From the NCBI GenBank assembly GCA_947176535.1, contig CAMWQU010000009.1, positions 1-64,000 on the forward strand: DNA of 64,000 bases. The letters run 5' to 3'. The notes under the pieces were generated by a model. It saw only the letters and a program-made list of their open reading frames with translations. It did not search any database and was not told the origin of the DNA. The DNA comes from an uncultured Prevotellaceae bacterium (GTDB taxonomy: Bacteria; Bacteroidota; Bacteroidia; Bacteroidales; Bacteroidaceae). The position numbers were made by a program, and so were the translations under genes. Below are positions 1-7,093 of this stretch, piece by piece (position 1 is the first letter of the stretch; each line of letters opens with the position of its first letter).

Positions 1-568
1 CGGCAGCGTCGCCCATAAGTCCCAACATATCAATGACCTGCCGGCAATCCGTCAGTCCGTATTTCGCTTTCACCTCTTTGGGGCCGAGCACTTCGGCCTC
101 TTTGGCCCCCACACCGGGACGGTACATGCGCACGTGGTCGGTCACCAACTGTGCGTAGTCCTTGTCCGGAGTCAGCATATAGGTCTCAATTCCCAGTCTG
201 TCAGCCTGTACGGAGAGGGTTCCGATAACGTCGTCGGCCTCAAAACCGGACACTTCCAATATGGGAATCCGGTAGGCCGTCAGTATCTGCTTGATATAGG
301 GAACGGCCACGCGGATGGCCTCCGGTGTCTCTTCGCGTTGCGCTTTGTACGGAGGATATGCCTCGTGGCGGAAAGTGGGCCCCGAGGGGTCGAAGGCCAC
401 ACCGATGTGCGTGGGCTGTTCCTTGCCGAGCACCTCCTCCAGCGTATTTACGAAGCCCATGACGGCCGATGTATTCACGCCTTTGGAATTGATTCTCGGA
501 TTCTTGATGAACGCATAATAGGCCCGGTAAATCAGGGCGTATGCGTCAAGCAGGAACAGTTTCTCCAT
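1..568 (-). CDS. polA: DNA polymerase I, N-terminal part (cut by window edge)
   Basis: The first 189 codons of DNA polymerase I, reading leftward off the window. The visible part is the 5'-3' exonuclease (FEN-like) domain, which removes RNA primers and nicked strands in replication and repair. The acidic metal-binding residues are recognisable: LLDAY near residues 6-10, EADDVIG near 110-116 and PDKDYAQLV near 134-142. Translation starts at the ATG complementary to 566-568. The polymerase domain lies outside the window, so catalytic completeness cannot be judged. It is divergent from the prenyltransferase gene, with about 100 bp between them. The family call is secure; completeness is unknown. 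Confidence 0.93.
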   Translation of the reverse strand, partial: MEKLFLLDAYALIYRAYYAFIKNPRINSKGVNTSAVMGFVNTLEEVLGKEQPTHIGVAFDPSGPTFRHEAYPPYKAQREETPEAIRVAVPYIKQILTAYRIPILEVSGFEADDVIGTLSVQADRLGIETYMLTPDKDYAQLVTDHVRMYRPGVGAKEAEVLGPKEVKAKYGLTDCRQVIDMLGLMGDAA

Positions 569-589
569 GTTGTTTCGGGTTTAATACGT

Positions 590-597
590 CAAATTTA
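590..597 (-). promoter_or_regulatory. Probable -7 box for polA
   Basis: The minus strand reads TAAATTTG, an exact match to the Bacteroidetes -7 consensus TAnnTTTG, about 20 bp before the polA start. No clear TTTG -33 box is seen at the usual distance. Confidence 0.5.
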
Positions 598-641
598 GGT
601 AAAATAAATGAAAGGAGGGTCACGTTTTGTGTTTTATTTTG

Positions 642-649
642 TAATTTTG
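642..649 (+). promoter_or_regulatory. Probable -7 box for the prenyltransferase gene
   Basis: TAATTTTG matches TAnnTTTG and lies 19 bp before the ATG at 669. No -33 TTTG at 19-21 nt spacing is seen. A TAGGGAG stretch before the ATG may act as a weak ribosome-binding site. Confidence 0.5.
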
Positions 650-668
650 TCATGGAATTAGGGAGTTT

Positions 669-1649
669 ATGGATAAACTGACGGAAATACGACAGCCGAT
701 AGAGGTTGAGCTGAAAGCATACAGAACGTTGTTTGAGGAGACCCTGCAGACGGACAATCCGCTGTTGCGCCTCGCGTTGCAGCATTTGCTGCAGCGACCC
801 GGGAAGATGATGCGCCCCATCCTGGTGCTACTGGCCGCACGGATGGCGGGAGAGGTGAACGAACGCGTGCTGCATGCTGCCGTTTCGCTGGAACTGCTGC
901 ATACGGCCTCGTTGGTACACGATGACGTGGTGGACGAGAGCGACCGGCGGAGAGGGCAGAAGTCGGTGAACGTTTTGCTCAACAACAAGGCGGCGGTTCT
1001 GGTAGGCGATTTCCTACTTTCCAAAGCCTTGTACCATGCTGCGGCCACGGGTTCGCAGAGGGTGGTCACGTGGGTGGCGGAACTGGGACAGACGCTGTCG
1101 GACGGTGAACTTCTTCAACTCGCAAATCTTGACAAAAAGGAAATATCGGAGGAGAATTACTACGACGTGATTCGCAAGAAGACGGCTTCGCTCTTCGCCA
1201 CCTGTGCCAAAACGGGTATGCTGTTGGCCGGAGGCAGCGAGGAGGATACGGAATGTCTGGACAAGTTCGGCGAATACGTGGGTATCTGCTTCCAGTTGCG
1301 TGATGATATTTTCGACTATGATGCGACCCGGGATGTCGGGAAACCCAGTGGAAATGACATGAGGGAAGGGAAACTGACTCTCCCCGTCATTCACGCCCTG
1401 ACGGCTGAGGAGGATGGAGAAATGTTTACATTGGCCCTGGATGTCCGGCAGGGTGAGGCAGACGATGAGGGGATTGCCCGATTGGTGGATTTTGCTATCC
1501 GGCAGGGTGGCATACGGTATGCAGAGGAGGCGATGGATAGGTATTCCCGTATGGCCGTGGATGTTCTCCCGACAGACGAAAACAGAGACCCGGCCGTTGT
1601 CGAATCTTTGTCAAAGTACGTGAATTTTGTTGTCGGACGAGACTTGTGA
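669..1649 (+). CDS. Trans-polyprenyl diphosphate synthase
   Basis: A 326-residue class I polyprenyl synthetase. Such enzymes add isopentenyl diphosphate units to an allylic diphosphate, here probably to make the isoprenoid side chain of menaquinone, the main quinone of Bacteroidales. The first aspartate-rich motif is DDVVDESD (residues about 85-92), followed by the expected arginine run DRRRG. The second is DDIFD (about 212-216). Length is typical of the family. Product chain length cannot be read from the sequence. It is a single gene divergent from polA, followed by an intergenic repeat and a strong hairpin terminator. The N-terminal PGKMMRP motif near residue 44-50 also fits the family. 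Confidence 0.92.
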   Translation: MDKLTEIRQPIEVELKAYRTLFEETLQTDNPLLRLALQHLLQRPGKMMRPILVLLAARMAGEVNERVLHAAVSLELLHTASLVHDDVVDESDRRRGQKSVNVLLNNKAAVLVGDFLLSKALYHAAATGSQRVVTWVAELGQTLSDGELLQLANLDKKEISEENYYDVIRKKTASLFATCAKTGMLLAGGSEEDTECLDKFGEYVGICFQLRDDIFDYDATRDVGKPSGNDMREGKLTLPVIHALTAEEDGEMFTLALDVRQGEADDEGIARLVDFAIRQGGIRYAEEAMDRYSRMAVDVLPTDENRDPAVVESLSKYVNFVVGRDL

Positions 1650-1680
1650 ATGCTTTCCGGAGGCCTCCCAGATGCAAGGG

Positions 1681-1754
1681 GGAGGACGACCAAGCTCCGT
1701 CCATAGCAGGACAGAGGCTTGTCCATAGCGGGACGGAGCCTCGACAATAGGAGG
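1681..1754. repeat. REP-like hairpin repeat, copy R1
   Basis: A short member of a dispersed intergenic repeat family. It contains the modules GTCCATAGCAGGAC and GTCCATAGCGGGACGGAG, each able to form a small GTCC/GGAC hairpin, followed by CTCGACAATAGGAGG. Related copies lie at 20442, 23468, 30168, 40420, 48551 and 60405. All are intergenic; none is in a gene. Confidence 0.75.
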
Positions 1755-1757
1755 ATT

Positions 1758-1815
1758 AAGGCCCGACCTTATAGGCGATGAATTTGGATGCCTATAGGGT
1801 CGGGCCTTGATTTTT
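1758..1815. terminator. Bidirectional hairpin terminator
   Basis: A 19-bp stem (1758-1776 with 1790-1808, one G-U pair) with a 13-nt loop, followed by TTTTTG on the plus strand. It separates the convergent prenyltransferase and OmpA-like lipoprotein genes and probably ends both transcripts. Confidence 0.85.
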
Positions 1816-1832
1816 GTGTACAGAGTGCTCCG

Positions 1833-2717
1833 TTAAAGGGCAATCAGCTCATACAACTTGTCGAGTCGGGGAGCGATGATGATTTCCGTGCGGCGGTTCC
1901 GCGCACGACCTTCCGCAGCCTTGTTGGAATCCACGGGCTTGAACTCGCCGCGTCCGCAGGGCAGTATCTGTAACGGATTAACAGTGTAAACCTCTGTAAG
2001 AATGCGGACTACACTGGTTGCACGGATGACACTGAGGTCCCAGTTGTCCTGGAATACAGCCGTCTTAATGGGTATGCTGTCCGTATGTCCTTCGATGAAG
2101 ACGTCAATGTCGGTCTGCCGGTTCAGCACCTCGGCCAGTTTGCCTAAGGCCTGCTTGCCTTGTGCATTCACGACGGCCTTGCCGGACTCGAAGAGTAACT
2201 TGTCGCTCATGGCCACATACACCTTGCCGCCTTCCTCGCGCACGGTCAGTTCGTCGCTACTGAATCCGTTGAGGGCCTGCTTCAGGTTGTCGAGCAGCGA
2301 TCTCACGCGTTGGTTCTGCTCATTGACAATTCCCTGCAACTGCTGGATGGTGTGCTGGCGCTCGTCCAATTCCTGCATCCGTTGGTTGAGCTGATTCATC
2401 AGGTCTTCCTTCTCGCTCTTATTCGCACTGAGCATTGTTTGGTAGTTCCGGATGCCCTTGCGCAGTTGGGTAGTGTCTTCCATGAGATTGTTGTGGTCGC
2501 GGGTCAAGGCATTGAACTTTTCCGTCAGGGCACCGAAGTCTTTGTTCAGTGCGGCAAAGTCGGTGCGTGAGGTGGCGAGCAATCCTTCCAGACTGTCGCG
2601 ACTGTAGATGGCAGCCAGTCGGCCGTTCTCTGCAATGTCATATTTTTTCTGACTGACCAGACAAGAGGTCATCAGTAGGGGGAAAAATGCCCCAAATAAC
2701 CATTTCATGCTTTTCAT
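1833..2717 (-). CDS. OmpA-family lipoprotein with coiled coil
   Basis: A 294-residue exported lipoprotein. The signal peptide ends in a lipobox (LLMTSC), so the mature protein should be acylated and anchored in the outer membrane facing the periplasm. Residues about 35-145 are rich in heptad-like Leu/Gln/Asn/Glu, suggesting a coiled coil. The C-terminal third is an OmpA-like peptidoglycan-binding domain with FIEGHTDSIP, NWDLSVIRATSVVRIL and ARNRRTEIII. Likely role: tethering the outer membrane to peptidoglycan. A second Met at codon 4 is an alternative start. A 148-bp gap separates it from deoC upstream, so co-transcription is uncertain. Confidence 0.88.
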   Translation of the reverse strand: MKSMKWLFGAFFPLLMTSCLVSQKKYDIAENGRLAAIYSRDSLEGLLATSRTDFAALNKDFGALTEKFNALTRDHNNLMEDTTQLRKGIRNYQTMLSANKSEKEDLMNQLNQRMQELDERQHTIQQLQGIVNEQNQRVRSLLDNLKQALNGFSSDELTVREEGGKVYVAMSDKLLFESGKAVVNAQGKQALGKLAEVLNRQTDIDVFIEGHTDSIPIKTAVFQDNWDLSVIRATSVVRILTEVYTVNPLQILPCGRGEFKPVDSNKAAEGRARNRRTEIIIAPRLDKLYELIAL

Positions 2718-2865
2718 TCTCTATTTCATTTAAAATCGTTTTACATTTGAATGCCTCTTATTTTCCGAGAATCAATAATTTACGTCTATTTTGACGCTCT
2801 GAGAATCGCGCAGAATAATTTTCGCGGGCAAATGGCCGTAAATTTTGAACTCTCAGAGGGGAAAA

Positions 2866-3804
2866 TCAGAAGAATTTTATCTCCTGACCTTCGACTTCGC
2901 TCAGAAGCAGATTGGCCAGTCTGCTCGTGCCGAGGCGGAGGTACTGGTTCGTCAGCCAACGCTCGCCGAGGATTTCTTTCACGATGGTGTAGTAGACCAG
3001 TGCGTCGTGGACGGTGTTGAGTCCGCCCGCTGGCTTGAAGCCAATTTGGATTCCGGTCTTGTCGTAATACTCCTTAATGGCCCGGCACATGACGTAGGCT
3101 GCCTCGGGAGTGGCGGCGGGCTTCTCCTTGCCCGTGCTCGTCTTGATGTAGTCGGCACCGGCGTACATGGCGAGGATGCTGGCTTTCTTGATGTTCTCGG
3201 CAGAGCCTAACAGACCCGTCTCAAGAATGACTTTCAGCTTTCGTTCGCCGCACAGGTTCTTGAGTTCGGCAATCTCGTCACACACGGTTTCGTAGTCGCC
3301 GGAAAGGAATTTTCCCACGCTCATAACCATGTCGATTTCCGTAGCTCCGTCTTTCAGGGCCAAAGCCGTCTCGGCGATTTTCACCTCCATGAGAGCTTGG
3401 CTCGACGGGAAACTGCCGCTGACGCAGGCTACCTCCACGCCTTCTATCTCCAGACTGCGGCTGACGATGCTTGCAAAACAGGGGTAGACACAGATGGTGG
3501 CGACGTGGGGTAGGGCAGGGTAGGCCTCCTCGAACTGATTGACGCGCTCTGTAAAGGCCAGCACGCTTTCGTCCGAATCGGTGGTCTTCAGCGTAGTGAG
3601 TTCCACGCTGCCCATCAGGAATTTCTTCACCTCCGGAGTGTCGTTTTCGGGCACTTTTTCCTCGATGAGGCGGGCCACTTCCCGGGCTACCTGTTCGTCG
3701 CTCAGGTGAGTTTCATACAGGGCCAGTGCCTGTTCATACTTGTTCGGTTCTTCCACGTGATAGTGGTCGTGGTGCTCATGACCGCAATTACAATGTTCGC
3801 TCAT
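2866..3804 (-). CDS. deoC: Deoxyribose-phosphate aldolase, His-rich N-terminus
   Basis: DeoC cleaves 2-deoxyribose 5-phosphate to glyceraldehyde 3-phosphate and acetaldehyde in deoxynucleoside catabolism. The Schiff-base lysine is in YIKTSTGK (K221), the second active-site lysine in GFKPAGG (K257), and the acidic residue in EIDMV (D158). At 312 residues it is longer than the E. coli enzyme (about 259). Part of the extra N-terminus is strikingly His/Cys-rich: residues 5-16 contain CNCGHEHHDHYH. This looks like a metal-binding tail and is not needed for the aldolase fold. It starts 2 bp after the MazG-like gene and is the last gene of the mnmG operon. Confidence 0.93.
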   Translation of the reverse strand: MSEHCNCGHEHHDHYHVEEPNKYEQALALYETHLSDEQVAREVARLIEEKVPENDTPEVKKFLMGSVELTTLKTTDSDESVLAFTERVNQFEEAYPALPHVATICVYPCFASIVSRSLEIEGVEVACVSGSFPSSQALMEVKIAETALALKDGATEIDMVMSVGKFLSGDYETVCDEIAELKNLCGERKLKVILETGLLGSAENIKKASILAMYAGADYIKTSTGKEKPAATPEAAYVMCRAIKEYYDKTGIQIGFKPAGGLNTVHDALVYYTIVKEILGERWLTNQYLRLGTSRLANLLLSEVEGQEIKFF

Positions 3805-3806
3805 AA

Positions 3807-4151
3807 TTATTGTAGTTTAAGATTATTCTTGTGTCTGTCTTTGTCTCGTAAAGTCTTTTTTCGGAAACTCTCCTCCAGTGCCTCGGTAAGGTCTACGCCC
3901 GTCTGGTTGGCTAAGCAAAGAAGCACCCAAAGCACGTCGGCCATCTCTTCCCGGAGGGCTTTTTCTCCGTTGTCGGAGGCGCGAGGGTCGGTCGGTTTCC
4001 ACGACTGTTCGCCGTATTTCCGGGCCATTATGCGAGCCAATTCGCCCACTTCTTCGGTCAGTACCGTCATATTGGTGAGTTCCGAGAAGTAACGTACTCC
4101 GTATGCTTTAATCCATTTGTCCACATGCTCTTGGGCCTCTTTTATTGTCAT
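3807..4151 (-). CDS. MazG-like nucleotide pyrophosphohydrolase
   Basis: A 114-residue protein of the all-alpha NTP pyrophosphatase (MazG/dUTPase) superfamily, with the two metal-binding acidic motifs EEVGE (residues about 32-36) and EEMADVLW (about 68-75). These enzymes hydrolyse nucleoside triphosphates to monophosphates and pyrophosphate, often to clear non-canonical nucleotides. The true substrate is unknown. It lies between dtd and deoC in one operon with short gaps, so a nucleotide-pool role is consistent with context. Length fits a single-domain member rather than full two-domain MazG. Confidence 0.85.
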   Translation of the reverse strand: MTIKEAQEHVDKWIKAYGVRYFSELTNMTVLTEEVGELARIMARKYGEQSWKPTDPRASDNGEKALREEMADVLWVLLCLANQTGVDLTEALEESFRKKTLRDKDRHKNNLKLQ

Positions 4152-4169
4152 TTTGCTTTATCTTAGCGG

Positions 4170-4622
4170 TTATTCCTTGTTTTTCGTGTCCATGCAGATG
4201 GTGACCGGCCCGTCGTTCAGTAATGAAACCTGCATATCAGCCCCGAATTCTCCCGTTCCGATGGGTTTGCCGAGACGGGCGGAGATATGCCGGCAGAATG
4301 CCTCGTAGAGGGGTATGGAGATGTCCGGGCGTGCTGCACGGATGTAGCTGGGGCGGTTGCCTTTCCGGGTGGAGGCCATCAGTGTGAATTGGCTGACGAC
4401 GATGATGTCGCCTCCGGTTTCCAAGATGCTGCGGTTCATTACTCCGTTTTCATCGTTGAAGATGCGCAGATCCGTTATCTTTCGGCACAGCCAGTCGATG
4501 TCTTCCTGACCGTCGGCTTCTTCTATACCCAATAAAACGAGCAGTCCCTCGCCAATGCAACTTTTTACCTGTCCCCGAATGGACACACGGGCTTCTTTTA
4601 CACGCTGGACAACTACTCTCAT
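4170..4622 (-). CDS. dtd: D-aminoacyl-tRNA deacylase
   Basis: A 150-residue Dtd, which hydrolyses D-aminoacyl-tRNA (and glycyl-tRNA mischarged onto tRNA-Ala) so that D-amino acids do not enter translation. The two family signatures are present: SQFTLMAST near residues 77-85 and NDGPVT near 136-141, which form the active site across the dimer. Length is standard. It is in the mnmG-apt-uvrC-dtd-mazG-deoC operon, 29 bp after uvrC and 18 bp before the MazG-like gene. Confidence 0.95.
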   Translation of the reverse strand: MRVVVQRVKEARVSIRGQVKSCIGEGLLVLLGIEEADGQEDIDWLCRKITDLRIFNDENGVMNRSILETGGDIIVVSQFTLMASTRKGNRPSYIRAARPDISIPLYEAFCRHISARLGKPIGTGEFGADMQVSLLNDGPVTICMDTKNKE

Positions 4623-4651
4623 GACGTAAAAATTTAATTTACGGTGCTAAA

Positions 4652-6478
4652 TTATCGCTTTTTATCGGCTTGTGCAAGGGCGTCACGGATAATTTTTGCT
4701 TTATTAACGCCTATAACATCTTTTAGTTCTTCCTCGGAGGCTTCGCGGATGCGTTGCACGCTGCGGAAATGTTTGATGAGGAGGTCACGTGTTCGTGGCC
4801 CTATGCCCTTTATTCCGTCTAATTCCGAAGCCACCTGATGCTTGCTGCGCTTCTGCCGGTGGAACGTGATGGCAAAGCGGTGTACCTCGTCCTGAATGCG
4901 TGTGAGCAGGTGGAAGAGGGGAGAGTCTATCTTCATGCCCACGACCTGCGGAGGGAAACCATAAAGCAGTTCGTGGGTGCGGTGGCGGTCGTCCTTAGCC
5001 AGTCCAGCGATGGGGATGTTAAGCCCTAATTCGTCCTCTATGACTTTTCGGATGACCTCCATCTGTCCCCGTCCTCCATCCGCTACAATGAGGTCGGGTA
5101 GGGGAGTGTTCTCCGTCTGCATGCGCGTGTATCGGCGGCGGACAACCTCCTGCATCGAGGCATAATCGTCAGGCCCCGTGACGGTCTTTATGATGTATTT
5201 TCGATAGTCTTTTTTCGACGGGCGGCCCATCTTGAATACCACGCAGGCGGCTACGGCATCGCTGCCTTGTGAGTTGCTGTTGTCGAAACACTCTATCGTC
5301 GCAGGCATCTTTTCCATGCCTAACAGTGTTTGTAGCTCTTTCATTAGACGAACGCCTTTCTGCTCCGGGTTGAGTTTGTCGGACTGATTGAGGCGGTCTT
5401 TTTTGTATTGCAGAACGTTCATTCTCGATAAGTCCAGCAACTTCTTTTTATCGCCCCGCTGCGGTATCGTAAACTCCACTCCTGCGAGCGATAACTCTAC
5501 GGGAAAGGGTATGATGATTTCCTTGCTTCGACTGGGATAACGCTTGCGCATTTCTCCGATGCCGAGGACTAAGAGTTCTTCGGGTGACTCGTCGAGACGC
5601 TTTCCTAATTCAAAGGTGAAAGCCTGCGTAATGCACCCGTTCGTGACGTGCAGATAGTTGATGTAGGCCTCTTTTTCGCCGGCCTCTATGTTGTAAACAT
5701 CCACATTCGTCACCACATTGCTTACCACTTCGCTCTTGCTTCGGTAGTTTTCCAGAAGCAGGTATTTGCGTTTCACCTGTTCGGCCTCCTCAAAACGGAG
5801 TTCTTCCGCCAGTTGCAGCATCTTTTCGCGCAGTGCTTTCTCAATGTCTCGGGTATTGCCTTTCAGTATCTCCTTGGCTTCGTCTATCCACTGCATATAT
5901 TCCTCGTGACTGACTTTGCCGATACAGATTCCTCCGCAATTCCGGATGTGGTAATCGAGGCATTCGCGATACCTATTATGTGCCACGCCCTCGGCGGTTA
6001 TGGGCATCTTGCATCGTCGCAACGGGTATAGGTTGTGGATGAGTTCAAGTAGCATGTGCATTGTCGGAACGTGGCTGTATGGGCCGAAATACGTGCCGTA
6101 GCGTTTATTGATTTTCCGGGTCTGAAAGATGCGTGGAAAATACTCATTTGTGACGATTATCGACGGATATGTTTTGCCGTCTTTCAGCAGAATGTTGTAC
6201 TTGGGATTCCACTGTTTGATGAGGTTGTTCTCCAATAAAAGTGCATCTTCCTCCGTATTGACCACAATATACTTTATGTCACGAATGCTTTCCACCAGAC
6301 GGGCTGTTTTCAGACTCTGGTGTTCTTTTCGGAAATACGACAGAACGCGTCGCCGAAGCCTTTTTGCCTTGCCCACATAGATGATGGTGCCCTTTTCGTC
6401 GAGATACTGATAGCAGCCCGGCGAATCGGGTAGACTGTGTACTATGCCCGACAAGTAGTTTTTTGTTTCTTCGGTCAT
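4652..6478 (-). CDS. uvrC: Excinuclease ABC subunit C
   Basis: A 608-residue UvrC, which makes both incisions around a lesion once UvrB has been loaded in nucleotide excision repair. Domains in order: GIY-YIG nuclease (about 15-95, with IIYVGKAKRLRRRV), a UVR motif that binds UvrB (about 203-237, EELRFEEAEQVKRKY), the RNase H-like endonuclease region (about 370-530, with ECFDNSN and DGGRGQME), and C-terminal helix-hairpin-helix repeats (about 555-605, IKGIGPRTRDLLIKHF). All expected parts are present. Co-oriented with apt upstream (30-bp gap) and dtd downstream. Confidence 0.96.
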   Translation of the reverse strand: MTEETKNYLSGIVHSLPDSPGCYQYLDEKGTIIYVGKAKRLRRRVLSYFRKEHQSLKTARLVESIRDIKYIVVNTEEDALLLENNLIKQWNPKYNILLKDGKTYPSIIVTNEYFPRIFQTRKINKRYGTYFGPYSHVPTMHMLLELIHNLYPLRRCKMPITAEGVAHNRYRECLDYHIRNCGGICIGKVSHEEYMQWIDEAKEILKGNTRDIEKALREKMLQLAEELRFEEAEQVKRKYLLLENYRSKSEVVSNVVTNVDVYNIEAGEKEAYINYLHVTNGCITQAFTFELGKRLDESPEELLVLGIGEMRKRYPSRSKEIIIPFPVELSLAGVEFTIPQRGDKKKLLDLSRMNVLQYKKDRLNQSDKLNPEQKGVRLMKELQTLLGMEKMPATIECFDNSNSQGSDAVAACVVFKMGRPSKKDYRKYIIKTVTGPDDYASMQEVVRRRYTRMQTENTPLPDLIVADGGRGQMEVIRKVIEDELGLNIPIAGLAKDDRHRTHELLYGFPPQVVGMKIDSPLFHLLTRIQDEVHRFAITFHRQKRSKHQVASELDGIKGIGPRTRDLLIKHFRSVQRIREASEEELKDVIGVNKAKIIRDALAQADKKR

Positions 6479-6508
6479 CGGTCTTTGTTGTTTCCCTATC
6501 TCGCGAAA

Positions 6509-7039
6509 TTAAATCTTTATGAGTGTGGAAATCTCCGTCTCATTGTCGAAAGCGGCGCGTCCGTTCAGTCCCTCAATGGTGAGCTCGATGATGAAATTAA
6601 GGTACACCTTTCGTGGGTTAAACTCTTTAACTAATCCGTAGGCCGCTTTCATGCTGCCGCCGGTTGCCAACAGATCGTCGTGAAGCAATACAACATCGTC
6701 TTCTGAGATGGCGTCGGAATGAATCTCGATAGTGTCCTCTCCGTATTCTTTCATGTAGGTAGCCTTACGCGTATCAGCAGGCAATTTTCTGGGCTTTCGA
6801 CACATCACAAAACCGGCACCGAGACGAAGTGCAAGGGCGGCACCGACCACGAATCCGCGGCTCTCGATACCTACCACTTTTGTAATACCTTTATCCTTGA
6901 ACATCTCGTAAAGCTCTTCTACCATGATACGCAGGCATTCGGGATTCTTGAACAGTGTGCTCACATCCTTGAACTGGATGCCCTTGATGGGAAAGTCGGG
7001 GATATTGCGAAGATTTTGCAATAAGACAGGATTATTCAT
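6509..7039 (-). CDS. apt: Adenine phosphoribosyltransferase
   Basis: A 176-residue Apt that converts adenine and PRPP to AMP in purine salvage. The PRPP-binding loop appears as VVLLHDDLLATGGSM (residues about 116-130), a conservative variant of the usual VDDLLATGGT. The N-terminal substrate region IPDFPIKGIQFKDVSTL is also typical. Length is standard. It follows mnmG by 52 bp, a gap that holds part of the parS-like site, and precedes uvrC by 30 bp. Confidence 0.95.
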   Translation of the reverse strand: MNNPVLLQNLRNIPDFPIKGIQFKDVSTLFKNPECLRIMVEELYEMFKDKGITKVVGIESRGFVVGAALALRLGAGFVMCRKPRKLPADTRKATYMKEYGEDTIEIHSDAISEDDVVLLHDDLLATGGSMKAAYGLVKEFNPRKVYLNFIIELTIEGLNGRAAFDNETEISTLIKI

Positions 7040-7077
7040 ATTATTATTTTATGTTTAAGATTGCCGAAAAGGTAAAA

Positions 7078-7093
7078 TGTTTCACGTGAAACT
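7078..7093. promoter_or_regulatory. parS: parS-like centromere site
   Basis: The 16-mer TGTTTCACGTGAAACT matches the near-universal chromosomal parS consensus TGTTNCACGTGAAACA at every position except the last. It overlaps the final two bases of mnmG (the stop codon is at 7092-7094). ParB binds such sites to load SMC and segregate the origin region. parS sites in many bacteria cluster near oriC, often close to mnmG (gidA), which fits this place. No parA or parB gene is in the window. Confidence 0.75.
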
